Assembly: GCA_964034945.1 (NCBI GenBank)
Contig: OZ035961.1
Location: 94,188,991-94,252,990, forward strand
Length of the DNA: 64,000 bases
Source: Chrysopilus asiliformis
Taxonomy: Eukaryota > Arthropoda > Insecta > Diptera > Rhagionidae
Direction of reading: 5' to 3'
The notes beneath the pieces were generated by a model that was not told where the DNA came from, made no database searches, and worked only from the letters and a program-made list of their open reading frames with translations. Below, in pieces: positions 12,257-23,317 of this stretch. A program made the translations under genes and the position numbers. Every line of letters begins with the position of its first letter. The first letter of the stretch is position 1.

Positions 12257-15200
12257 ATGGACTACATAAACTTAACAGTTGCAGTTATAGTATTAGCATT
12301 GTGTATATTTTTTAAATGGCAATATAGTTACTGGGTCAGAAGAAAAATCGAAGGACCGGCGCCCCTTCCCGTTTTTGGGAATTACTTTGAATGTTTCTTT
12401 ATGCAGAGGCATCTAGGAGATATTATTGACGAAATATACAGGTATTTTAATTATTTTTATAAGCAAAATGATTTAAAAAATAATTTTTGTATGAAATTTT
12501 CAGTTATCTACCCAGCGCGAAATATGTAGCCTTTTATAAATACCATCAACCATGTATTCTTCTCAAGGATATCAATTTAATCAAACGAATAACTATAGGA
12601 GATCTTGCCGATTGTTATAAGTCCTGTTCATTCGGAAATGACAATCTTCACTTGCTATGGAAAGAAAACGTATTTCGATCTCAAGGTGGTACAACCGAAA
12701 GTATTCAACAGCAAATTAAATGCTTGTTTACGAATGAAAAGGTATTTGGTTTTTGAGCTTGAAATTTGTTTCGCTGACTACACACTATTGGCGAATTCAG
12801 GCGAATTACGATCCCGGTTGCCATTTTGATCGCTGTTTTTTAATTGAATTAAATTCTTTTCCTTTATCCGACTTAAAATTCCGATTAATGGCGGTCCATC
12901 TGGCAACACTCATCGTAATTCGCTTGCATTCGCTAAGAGTTTGGCGCCAGCATTAGGAACGAACTACTTTTGCATTTTTGTTTAATTTCTCTCATAAAAA
13001 TACGTCTATAATTTAGATAATTGAAGTTTATTTTAACAACTAAAAAATGAAGCCAAATTCATACATTCCTAAATTTAATTGAGAGATTTTTTCATAGTTT
13101 AACAATAGTTTCTCATATTTCCTTTGTAGTTTTCAGAGACATTTCCATTTTTAAAAGGAATTTGTCGCCAATTGAATGACTACATAAAAGGAGGTCCAGA
13201 GTCCAATTCAGCCGGCGGATTTGAAATGAAAGACGTATGTACAAAGCATTTACTACCCAAAAATTTTCTTTTTACATGTTTAAACATTTTTTTTTTCGTT
13301 TTCCTTAGCTTTCAACAAAATTTGTGATTGAATCAATTATCCTTACCGCTTTGGGAGCACCAGCTGAATGTTTTACAAATCCATCATCGCCATATATGGA
13401 AATATACAAAAAATATTACACTGCGGAGACATCATTATATGGCATAGGACTAATAAATGAATTGTGATTGAAACTAAGATTAATAATTGTACAAAAAAAA
13501 ATCAAATTTCGCTATGATTTTAGATTTGCTCGTGAAACAGCAGAACAGAAATTGCTTGGGACACTGAGTAGTAGAGTGAAGCCTCTCAGGGCAGAAGAAA
13601 GGAGGAGATCTAGTCTGTTTGAAGATTTTTTCATTCTAGGTAAAATATCATTAAATCCAATGTTTAAATCTGAAATAAGTGTTTTTTTTATTAAAGAAAA
13701 CGATAGCATAGCAGTTAAGAAAGTGATAGGACTAATAGAGGCATTTCAAATAGCAAGTAATTTAATGGCTTACTGTTTTTATGAGGTAACATTAAAAACC
13801 AAAATAAAATAAATACAAAAATAAACATTTTTTTTGCAATTCTATTTAGCTTTCAGCGAATGAAGATCTTCAGTCAAGAATTCGAGCTGAAATTAAGGAA
13901 ATTTTATATGTAACAGAAGGTGAATTAACCGATCGTGGCTTAAAAAAGCTGTTTTATTTAGATGCTATAATGTTTGGTAATTTTTACTGTGGTTTTTTTT
14001 TCATAAAAAAAACTTATTTTAATCGCTTAATTTGTTAATAGAAACATTAAGATTGCATTCACACATCTTTACATATACACAAAAATGTGTTAAGGAAAAT
14101 ACTTTAACTGATCAGTTTGAGGATTCCCAAAATTCAGTTAAAATCGATCAGGGAATTCCAGTAGTTATTCCCATCTATTCTATTCATTTGTAAGTTTTTA
14201 CTTAGAAACGTACCGAAGTTGATTTTAAGATATTTTGCTATTAAATGTGTTCGATTTTTTTGCATTTAATTTTATGCTAACTCCATACTCTCACCGAATG
14301 CCTCAGCTGTCAGGTTGAGAGCTTGCGATTTTGCATGAATTTTGGGAGAGTGTTGTGCTAGGGTAAAATATTTTCAAATAAGCAAATCAGATTTATTATC
14401 TCAGCCATTTAAACTTAATCTTTTATCCAAACACCATTTGCATTTCAGAGATTCAAATAATTTTATTGATCCATACAAATTCTGTCCGGAAAGATATTTA
14501 AACACGGACAGTAGTAAAAATATTTTATTTCCGTTTCCTGGATTTGGAAATGGTTCACAATTTTGTTTAGGTAAATTTTGATATAGAATAGAGTAAGTTC
14601 GGGTATTGTGGTATAGGCGGGTAATGTGGTACACCATCATTTCTCGGATATGAGATGTCGTATCGCAAGATCAAACATACAAAACTGTTTTTTTTTAATT
14701 CTGCAACCATTGTTGGTGTTGACAAGTCCATGTTTTATCAGGTTATATCCCAGCAAACACAGAAGTACGTTTTAGAGTAGTGAAATAATGCCTGAAAGTA
14801 ATGCTTACTAGAAATGAAACTTTGATAGGGCTCCGCGAAAAAATTCAACTATATACTTCGTGTCTGTGAATACATGTAATTGCACCGTCCGCTTCTCCAA
14901 AAGTAGTTCTATAAGGTATTCTGTAAGGCGTTATAATAGTACTGAAAATAAGGTCTTACAGAACTCCTTACATGGATTCTGAATATAAGCGGATTTGTAT
15001 TCCTGAATTCAGTAAGCCCAGAAGTAGTACCGCAAGAAGTGAAATAAATACTTTTTGTATGGATTCTGAAAATTGTGAATGCCTTAAATAAATAAAAAAA
15101 CATTATTATTTATATTTTTATACATATATTTGATTGAAAACTTAACGAAAAGAAATAATTCAAGACAAAACAAAATCAAATTCTTCCAAATTTGCATGTA

Positions 15201-18057
15201 ACGTTCAACATCATTTCGAAATTCTGACCGCAGCTCACCCATGCGATTTGGTCCATACCGAAAATATCACAGAAAAATCTTCAGAAAATCTCGACATTTT
15301 ATATGTTAGGAAGATTTTATATGTTCCTAATTTCTACTTCCATATGTAAGTACTTCAGAAACTATTTGTAATGGTATCGAAAAAAAGTAATTGCGGAACT
15401 AGAGCATTCAATCCCGGGTACCCGAAACCCGGGTACCCGGGAATCCCGGCCATTTTCTGGAACCGAAAACCGGGTTTGAATTGGGTAAAATTACCCGGTT
15501 TTCGGTGCTGAAAGCAAGCAATTTCTTACATGCTAAAATATCAAAATACTGTTCGTTCGCTGCTGAATATATACGAAATACATATTTGTAAGTACATATT
15601 TCTGTTAATAATAACTGTAAATTAAAAGATTAATGCAAAATTAAGCGATCCGATTACATTTTCTTTACAAAGTCTCTTTAAAACAACGACAATATAATAG
15701 ATTTATATGCGCTCACAGAAAATATTAAATTTCCTGTAAAGTTAAAATGGTTTTTTTATGTATAGGCAGGGAACAACTATTATATAGAATGGAAAATAAG
15801 ACCTTTCCTCATTAACTTCCACTAGAGTAAGCACTACACTATAGAAATTGGTTTTGTTGTCTTACACAGGGACTACATTAGGTTTTATTTCTGGTATACT
15901 AGCTAGTTCACCAAAAATAATAGCCTACTAGTTTTTTTTTGCGTGGGCCAATTCTGGTATGACATTTCAGTATGATTTTGAATTTTGACATGTCGTTAAA
16001 CCGCGAACAGAAAATTAAAATTGCCAAAATATTGGCTTTAAAATGTTTGGAGGAAGAAGAACTTTTGATAAATTTGAAAAAACGAAGACAATATTGGGTA
16101 AATCCCTTTTTAGCATTACGGGATAAATATGATATCGAAGCTAAATATGATATACGAACGAATTCCTTTCATTTTCTTTTTCACACTTTCCACAGTTAAA
16201 CTCAATTCTTTGGCAATATTTTCCCATGCTCTTTTTTTCAAATCAATTCTTCGATAATTATTTGATTTTGAATTCCACAACCATTCTTTTTCGCGAAAAA
16301 TATTTATCAATTTAATAATTTCGCTCCGTGAAAATTTCGTTTCCGCCATTTTAATCAATTGAAATGTCAAAATCTGGAGTGATATTCCATAACTTGCTTC
16401 AAGCGTTTGTTTCGAGTTAGAAGAAAAAGTAAAGTTACGGAATTCCACTCCTGGTATACCAGCGCTGTCTACGAAAATGGTATACCAATGCGGTCTTACC
16501 AGAAAAACTGGTACACCAGATTAGTCCACACAGGCTTTTTAGCGACCAATTTTGCTGGTATACCAGAAATAAAAGCTAATGTAGTCCCTGTGTTACTTCT
16601 CCTTTCTGCTGTCATACACTCGATGAAAAAAAATCAAATATGATGTTTTCTTATAATGCCACCCACAGTCATTCAAAATGTGAATTTTTTAACTGTAATT
16701 TTCGGATGTACGCTTCCAACGCAAAAAAATTTGTTAGAGCTTTCCTTTCTATAATAGTAATTGTTCCGTGGTATAGGTTTAAATTTAATGTCGCAATTGC
16801 AATTTTTTACTGGTAATTTCTTATTTTTTCTTTACATTTTCAGCACCGGTTCCAGAACCGGGTACCCGGTTCTCGAAGATTCTAGCACCGAAACCCGGTT
16901 CCTTAAAATTGTCTCGGTGCTGAATGCTATATGCGGAACTCCTTACATATAACACCGCGTCTTGATTAACAATTTTTCATCCCAAGAAATATCTCACCGC
17001 AATGAGATTTTTTTGACAGCTGGGCCGAAAATCTCTTGAAATTTTAGTACTCAAAATGCCGATGAAAAGAAAACTCATAGTCGCCGCTCTCGCAATTAAT
17101 GCAATACGTGAAAGTGAAAAGGATGAAACAGAAGAACAGACGAAAACAAAAACCTCTTACCCCTAATTTATTCACTAGGAGTTAAGCCGAGTTAGTGAGT
17201 TAAGGGAGTTAGCTAACGTTATTTTCCATGTTAAAGGTGAGTTAAGGGAGTTAAGGCGATTTAACTCCTAGTGAATAAATTGGCCGTTAATGTTATATAT
17301 TCTCTTCCAAAGCTTTTTGTATCGTATTGTTTGTAAAAATTAGTTATTTTCGCAACTACTTGTCGGGAGAATTTAGATCCGCCATCTTGAATTGAGAAAT
17401 TCCAAGAAATTTTGCAATTGCAAGATTTCAAGAAATTTATCTCTGGGATTTTTTCTCGCCGTCAACTCGAGCTCTGATTGGTCAATCAAAAATCTCTCTA
17501 AAAAACAGGATATCTGCTTGCCTAATTGTAATGCGCATTGCAATTACTTCTATAACTACTGACATAAGTACTACACTAGAAGTAATGAACATTTTTTCCC
17601 AAGAATATTTAATATTTGAATGGAAGAAACAGTATTCCACATTACCCGCCAATCTTTTTAAGTTTTTCTAATAGTGTACTTTTTTGATCATATTTTTGTT
17701 TGTATGTTTATGATTGCCAACATTGCTGTAAAATATTATAGGCAAGCCTTTGGAGATATCGTAAACGAAATTCTAACATACTTACTGTTAAAACGGGTGA
17801 TTTATTATAAAAATAAAAGAAGGTGTACCACAATACCCGAACTTACTCTACTTTGACTACAATTTTAAAAACATTATTTATTTTCAGGTAATCATTTTGC
17901 ATTCCTATTGGCCAAATTAGGCATAGCTTCTATAATTTTAAATTATTCGGTGGAAATTTCGCCGAAAACACAGTCGCCACTAACGTTTTCTAAGAAAACA
18001 TTTCACTTATTTTGTGAAGAAGGAATATGGATAAAGTTTAATAAAAATTTGACCTGA
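12257..18057 (+). CDS. Cytochrome P450, CYP3 clan, with degraded catalytic motifs
   Basis: Ten exons can be joined with consistent phase: 12257-12441, 12504-12741, 13130-13234, 13309-13463, 13524-13639, 13697-13785, 13850-13976, 14042-14189, 14449-14570 and 17888-18057. They encode 484 residues, a normal P450 length. An N-terminal membrane anchor (about 5-20) precedes a GPAPLPVFGN proline hinge. K-helix ETLR (339-342), PERY (401-404) and the heme cysteine (C427 in GSQFCLG) are present. However, the C-helix WxxxR is TxxxQ (T126, Q130), the I-helix acid-threonine pair is Q284-I285, and the heme-loop arginine is Q425. Most exon borders match the neighbouring P450, so the two are tandem paralogues. 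The frame is open throughout, so this may be a pseudoenzyme rather than a dead gene; an early pseudogene is the alternative. The last intron (14571-17887) is inflated by nested transposons. Confidence 0.82.
12770..12950. mobile_element. MITE in intron 2 of first P450
   Basis: Imperfect inverted arms containing GCGAATTACGAT, GTTGCCA and GGCGAAT/AGCGAATG motifs face each other inside the intron. One related arm occurs at 4624-4682. The family was not identified and no target duplication was found. Confidence 0.5.
15401..16932. mobile_element. hAT-like element nested in the pogo-like element
   Basis: Ends contain AGCATTCA and, inverted, TGAATGCT, followed by ACCCGGGT/ACCCGG-rich subterminal blocks. 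The 8-bp duplication GCGGAACT flanks both sides (15393-15400 and 16933-16940), as expected for hAT transposition. The terminal repeats are imperfect. No hAT transposase frame is visible. It carries a further insertion at 15865-16592. Confidence 0.7.
15865..16592. mobile_element. PIF/Harbinger deletion derivative, innermost of three
   Basis: Inverted ends CACAGGGACTACATTAG and CTAATGTAGTCCCTGTG are flanked by TTA (15862-15864 and 16593-16595). Two convergent coding remnants remain. On the + strand (15972-16163) a fragment with RRQYWVNPFLALRD resembles the N-terminus of Harbinger transposases. On the minus strand (from about 16352) a fragment starting MAETKFSRSEIIKLI and containing W-x-N motifs resembles the accessory MADF/Myb-like protein. 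Both stop abruptly, so the centre of the parent element was lost. Confidence 0.8.
17165..17281. mobile_element. Small palindromic MITE
   Basis: The 21-bp arms at 17165-17185 and 17261-17281 are exact reverse complements (core ATTCACTAGGAGTTAA), enclosing repeated GAGTTAAGGGAGTTA motifs. It lies inside the 3.26-kb pogo-like element. Confidence 0.65.
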
Positions 18058-18246
18058 TTTAATTTGTTTCATTTATGTTGTATCAAAAGATTTTTTTCTT
18101 AATATTCAAGGAAGCAATATTTAGAAAATAATCACAGAAACGGAGCAGTTTAATCCAATTTTGTTTATGAATTTTAAACATGTTTGTTTTTTTTGAAATT
18201 TCTAGAAGAATATCATGTAAATTCATTCTTTGAAAAACCCTAATAA

Positions 18247-18320
18247 AAAACCAAAGAAATTTTAGTCAAAATTTCTTTTAAGTTAGGAAAAACCAAAGAA
18301 ATTTTGGTCAAAATTTCATT
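18247..18320. repeat. Two-copy 42-bp tandem repeat
   Basis: Two copies of AAACCAAAGAAATTTT followed by the self-complementary stretch GAAATTTTGGTCAAAATTTC (first copy with A for G) occur at a 42-bp period, just downstream of the first P450 stop codon. An AATAAA at 18242-18247 could serve that gene but is far from the stop. Confidence 0.7.
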
Positions 18321-18771
18321 CTCCTTCAAATTTTATTATAATTCAAGGTTGCAGGTTTCTGAATTTATTAAATAGCTGATAAAATTGCATTGTTTCTGTG
18401 TAATTTGCAAATATTAATTCAAATGATAAGCGATAACATTGAACTTTCGTAGTATTTTTTCTTTTAAATTATGAAATCATGAATAATCTCTTCACGTAAT
18501 TGTAAAGATTCTCCAACAAATCGTTGTCCAATCATTGCGATTAAACTTTTTTTTCCAACTCTGATTAATCTACCAAAATTACCGTATAAGTTTTTTTACA
18601 CGCGCTTATAACAACTTAACCCGTATTGCAAAAAAATTAATTCTATCTGCGTATATTTTGTTAGAAAGAATAAAACCATTAGGTCGGTAGCAAACGAGGG
18701 AGTGGCAAGAGTTGTTTAGGGATTTCAATTCATTTGCATTTGAGATTTTGTAATAACAACACGCTTTAAAA

Positions 18772-21381
18772 ATGTTGGAATATTTACTAGGGGTTCTTTT
18801 AATTTTGCTAATTTATTCCCAATGGGTTGGTTCATTTTGGCAACGCAGGGGTATTAAGGGGCCTCTAAGTATTCCAATTTTCGGAAACATGTTGAATTTC
18901 ATTTTGGCCAGAAAACATTATGGTGAAGTGTATGATAAAATCTATAAGTAAGTGTTAAAATATTTGTAAATCGTTTAAACTCAATCTGAAATTATGCTAT
19001 ATTAATTTTAATTTAAAGTGATTATCCAAAAGCATCATATGTTGGAATTTATCGGATTCTGAGTGAACCAGCTATCCTCGTTCGAGATGTAGAATTGGTG
19101 AAAGATGTTCTAGTGAAGAACTTTCCAAGTTTTCGTGATAACTATTTCAACATTGATGAAAATATTGATCGACTATCAAGGAAGAATCCATTTATAGCAC
19201 GTGGTGATAATTGGAAAGTTCTTCGTAATCAAATTGCACCAATTTTTACGCCGAGCAAAGTCAAGGGAACTTTTCCGTACATTAAGAACGTGTGCGATAA
19301 ATTTGAAGAATACCTTGTTAGTAACTGTAGCAACAAAATTGGTTTATTTGAAGCTAAAGACGTAAGTAAATCTTTACAAGAAACGATTTTTTTGTTATCT
19401 GAAAAAAAAATTTTATAATAAAGCTGAAAAAATATTCTTTTGGGGCAACAATTCAAAATAGATAATGTTTGCACTTTAATTAATTTTCATTAAACAAATG
19501 TGCACGAGATAAGGAAACTGCTTCTGATAGAAAGCAAAGATAATTGGATTCTCTCACGAAGACAAAAGTTGCTAATCATCATTCACGTGCACTTTTAATC
19601 GATATATTAGTAAAATAACAAAAAAAAGTTTTAAATTTTTGGTGGTAAAACCATAGTTTATACTAGTTAGGAAACGTAGGGCTTTTTACGTGTACCTACG
19701 TTGGAGTAAAGATAACCGATATACTCTGGACGCGGTTTTTCTTTCTTTCCTATGCGTAAATTACCAACAAAACACAACACATGTAAAACCTAGCCATATT
19801 TTCATACACCACCAACACATGCAATTTTCCGACAGCGGGAGATTGCATGTGTTGGTGGTGTATGAAAATATGGCTAGGTTTTACATGTGTTGTGTTTTGT
19901 TGGTAATTTACGCATAGGAAAGAAAGAAAAACCGCGTCCAGAGTATATCGGTTATCTTTACTCCAACGTAGGTACACGTAAAAAGCCCTACGTTTCCTAA
20001 CTAGTATAAACTATGGTAAAACTTCAAGGGGTAGAAAATTATCCACGACCAACTATTTCTTTAACTTTTATTAAACTATACATTTTAAATTTAATTTTTC
20101 AGTTATGTTCGCGATATACACTTCAAGTGGTTGCCTGTTGTGCATTTGGACTAGAAGCCGAAACATTTACCAACAATAATTCAGATTTTATTCGTCTGTG
20201 TGATAAATTATTCTTACCACATTTTTGGAGTCTGCCGCAAACAATTGGTCTATTATTTGTTCCGTTTGTGGGAAAACTTATGAAACTACCGTAAAAACAG
20301 AAAAAAAACGATTAAACAATTTTTTAATAAAAAATTAAATTAAAAATTTTAGTTATGTACCAGAAAATGTTCAGATTTGGTTGAGGACTATCGTTAGTGA
20401 AGTTGTGAAAAGACGTGAAGCCTCCAATGAGCAAAGAACAGATTTTCTGCAAGCTGTTTTAGATTTAAAAAATCTAAAAGGAGAACAAATCGATGAAACA
20501 ACAATGGTGGGACATGCAACTACATTCCTTTTTGAAGGTTTCGAGACATCAAGTACTCTTATGGCTTTCTGCTTATATGAAGTTATTATCAGGAAAACAA
20601 TTGTTATTTCAGTTTTATTTTTAAAAAATCACATTTTTTCAGCTCGCTATTAATTATGATATACAAGAAAAACTCCATACTGAAATTGATCTAGCTTTGA
20701 AAAAACATAACGGGAATCTGTGCAATGAAGCATTACAAGAGATGACCTACTTGGATGAAGTCATGTTAGGTATTGAGAAAAAGCTTTTTTAGATTAAAAA
20801 TTTGTAAATACTGCTGGCTATTAAAATTTTAGAAACACTGCGAATGCATCCAGCAATGTCGGCGCTTTTGAAAATTTGCAACTCAGAGTATGAATTACCG
20901 CCACAATACATTGGGGGTACAAATGTGAAAATTCCAATTGGCACAACGATGGTATTACCGGTTTCTGCTCTGCATTAGTAGGAATTTTATTACTAGAAAT
21001 CCCTTTGAAAATATTTAAATACAATTCTTGTGTTTAGTGATCCAGAAATTTATCCTGAACCACATGTTTTTCAACCAGAACGATTCAGTGAGGAAAATCA
21101 AAATTCTCGAAGTAAATATGCATTTTTAGCATTTGGGGAAGGTCCACGAATGTGCTTAGGTAAAATTTGTTTATAACAACGGCATTTCAAAAAACGGATA
21201 ACTGTATTTTTTTCTAGGTATGAAATTCGGATTGGCTCAAAGTAAAGCTGGTTTGGCGACAATTCTATACAAATATAGAGTGAAAATGTCGTCAAAATCG
21301 AAGGTTCCAATTCCAATTTCAACGACCACATTTTTACTTAGTGCAAAAGATGGAATTTGGGTACAATTGGTGGGAAAATAA
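18772..21381 (+). CDS. Cytochrome P450, CYP3 clan, CYP28-like
   Basis: Eight exons join in phase: 18772-18947, 19019-19361, 20103-20290, 20353-20581, 20643-20769, 20833-20977, 21038-21159 and 21218-21381, giving 497 residues. The product should be an ER-bound heme monooxygenase of the xenobiotic or endobiotic type. A hydrophobic anchor (about 4-20) is followed by GPLSIPIFGN. All signatures are intact: C-helix W124xxxR128, I-helix EGFETSS (E300-T301), K-helix E355TLR358, PERF (in FQPERFSEE) and heme loop FGEGPRMCLG with C442. The residues PAILVRDVELVKDVLVKNF recall the CYP28 family, but a name needs a database comparison. It lies 714 bp after the first P450 and shares most intron positions with it. 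Intron 2 holds a 364-bp palindrome. Confidence 0.95.
19652..20015. mobile_element. 364-bp near-perfect palindrome in P450 intron 2
   Basis: Arms of about 174 bp, starting CATAGTTTATACTAG, are nearly perfect reverse complements around a loop of about 16 nt near 19826-19841. A 7-bp direct repeat GTAAAAC flanks the element (19645-19651 and 20016-20022), so it moved as a unit. The ends do not match a terminus I can name with confidence. Transcribed within the intron, it would form a long double-stranded hairpin. Confidence 0.85.
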
Positions 21382-21407
21382 TGAAGAAAAAACCCTTGTA
21401 TTCATTC

Positions 21408-21413
21408 AATAAA
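21408..21413 (+). terminator. Polyadenylation signal of second P450
   Basis: A canonical AATAAA begins 27 bp after the stop codon of the second P450 gene. Confidence 0.75.
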
Positions 21414-21722
21414 ATATGATAAATGGAATAAAAAAGTTTTTGCGTTTTTTTGTCGTGCAAAAAAAAATGCATTTTTGTAATTTAAAAAAACACGACTATG
21501 CATTTTTTTATGTAAGCTTTTTTTTGGAAAAGAATTGCAGCTATGCAGAAACTTTCAAATTGTTTCGCGGTTCTTTTAAAGCAGCCATTTTTAGAACAAG
21601 CTCTCTACTTCGAATTACAGGCACTTTATACTTCAATCCAAACCCAAACAACTTTAGAAACGTCAAAACGTTTTCAGTAAACCTTTTTCCGCGCTCGTTT
21701 GTAAAAGTAAAATTCACTAAAA

Positions 21723-22162
21723 ATGGTGGAACCAAAGACAACTAAGGAAGATAAACCAGAAGCTGGAATCAGCGTTCGACGGATCAGAACTATAATGAGG
21801 AGTACCGCAGAAACTGGAAATATTAATGGCGAAGGACTCTTCCTAATGACCAAAGCCACCGTTTGTATTACCATTTACTCGTAATTATTTGCCGCTTACA
21901 ATTTTGCTTGCAGGAAATGTTTATTCAGTATTTAGCCAAAAGTGCCGCCCAAAAATTGGCCAAAAATGATACCATTCAGTATGACAATTTGGCACAGTTG
22001 GTCAACGATCAAGAACATCTTGAGTTTCTACTGCAAATCATACCGCAGAAAATAACTGTCCGGGAATTCAATGAAATCATTGCCAAAGGGAACAGTGATA
22101 GTGAATCTTCATCGGAGGAAGAGGAGGAAGAAAAAAAGCCCCCGTCAAAAAAGAAGAAATAG
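21723..22162 (+). CDS. Chrac-16: CHRAC-16-like histone-fold protein
   Basis: Two exons (21723-21860 and 21914-22162) with a 53-bp phase-0 intron encode 128 residues. A basic start (GISVRRIRTIMRS) leads into a histone-fold domain, about residues 15-100, containing LFLMTKATEMFIQYLAK and LEFLLQIIPQKITVREFNE. This is the pattern of the CHRAC1/CHRAC-16 and DPB3 family. The tail is an acidic serine-glutamate run followed by lysines. In flies CHRAC-16 pairs with CHRAC-14 in the ISWI-containing chromatin accessibility complex, where the pair aids nucleosome sliding. The gene starts 341 bp after the P450 stop, so its promoter must be compact. DNA polymerase epsilon subunit 4 is a less likely alternative because the C-terminus matches CHRAC1 better. 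Confidence 0.9.
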
Positions 22163-22193
22163 CCATTCGTATAGTTATAACTGATTATTATTG

Positions 22194-22199
22194 AATAAA
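22194..22199 (+). terminator. Polyadenylation signal of Chrac-16
   Basis: AATAAA lies 31 bp past the Chrac-16 stop codon. Confidence 0.75.
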
Positions 22200-23317
22200 A
22201 GTATTTTTGTAGATATTTTCATTCAAGAGTTCTTACTTGAAAAGTTTCTAGGATTTAAGGGTGAAGACTTTATCAAAGATTACCCTTTCGAAGCACTTGT
22301 TGATCTTAAACATTTAAAAAAGTCTCAATCACTATTCGCAGATAAAGATTTATCCTACGATTTTTGCAATTGGTTCCCTATTTAGCGTTCCTGGAAGATT
22401 TAAAAATACTGCAGGAACGCGTTATGGAAATCCATAGGATTTTTATCATGTCGAGCAATTTTTAATGTATCTATTCAAGGTCTTTGCTAATCGCGTTAAG
22501 TTCTACATCATCATAGTCTGTAAGAAATGCATTGAAATTATATGGCTAAATTTACCCAATTCACCGTAAAAAATTTCACTGTTTGGAATAAAACACCTTT
22601 TTCCAATGTTTTTGAAAATGGTAGAGCGTTTCAAAGAATTATTAATGAAAAGAGTATTTAGAAAACAATTTTGTATAACTTTTTCATACTTTAAAATTTA
22701 ATCAGATCACTCTTTTCCCATATCTTATAATAATAGTGAGTTTTTTTTGCAGTTTTTCGAAAAAGATATAACTTATAAAGGCAAAAAGTATTTGGAATAC
22801 AATTTTACACAACTAGAATTAAAAATTCCATTCCTATACAATTCTCGTTTGAGTGTTTTGTTTTCATGTATTCCTTTTCAACTGCTAAAACTTTGGTTAA
22901 AGAGAAAGGTTATATTGAAATTTTTGTTACAATAATAAATAAATAAGTGAAGAGTGGGAAAAACAACGAAATACTGTATTTAATTGAACTCTATCAGCAA
23001 TTTCCAGTCAAAAACTCAATTTAAAACTTCTGATTCCGATTCAACTGTTTCACTAATTTCACATTTGGTCTTGCTTGTAAAGTCCCAGTCTAAATACTCA
23101 GGGCGAAAAGGAGGCTCAATCTAAACAGTCAATTTAAACTCGGTCCTTTTTTTAATTCTTGGACATATGGAAAGCCACCTTTAAATTGTTTGGAACTAAT
23201 CTCGTACGAGCAATGAAATTAGAATATCGTAAAAATCAGCTGTTGATGACATGTCAAACAATTTCTTTCTGCTTGCCGATTTAAAGAGTTGTGTTTGGTA
23301 TAAGTTTTGTTAAAAAA
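22200..23317. other. Intergenic between Chrac-16 and Rint1
   Basis: About 1.1 kb with no recognised gene. Two short + strand open stretches stand out, 22200-22385 and 22747-22935; the second begins just after an intron-acceptor-like TTTTTTTTGCAG. Neither matches a family I know and they do not join obviously. They could be remains of a small gene or chance. Confidence 0.4.

Larger units (their letters stand above)
14591..17848. mobile_element. Outer pogo/Tigger-like element, 3.26 kb, with nested insertions
   Basis: Both ends read GAGTAAGTTCGGGTATTGTG in inverted orientation, and each is flanked by TA (14589-14590 and 17849-17850). The termini resemble pogo/Tigger-type elements of the Tc1/mariner superfamily. 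No transposase was recognised. The body contains the hAT-like element 15401-16932 and a small palindrome at 17165-17281. The whole block lies in the last intron of the first P450 gene. Confidence 0.75.

Noticed and set aside
13134..13135. TTTTCAG acceptor for exon 3 of the first P450
   Set aside because: It leads to a stop after five codons, while TTTGTAG at 13123-13129 keeps the frame and aligns without gaps to the paralogue.
13464..13523. In-frame TGA in the first P450 that would make it a pseudogene
   Set aside because: The stop lies inside a 60-bp intron with GTGATT donor and TTTTAG acceptor; splicing it keeps the frame and the family alignment.
19690..19977. Two nearly identical 75-codon frames on opposite strands
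   Set aside because: They are mirror images created by the palindrome, not genes.
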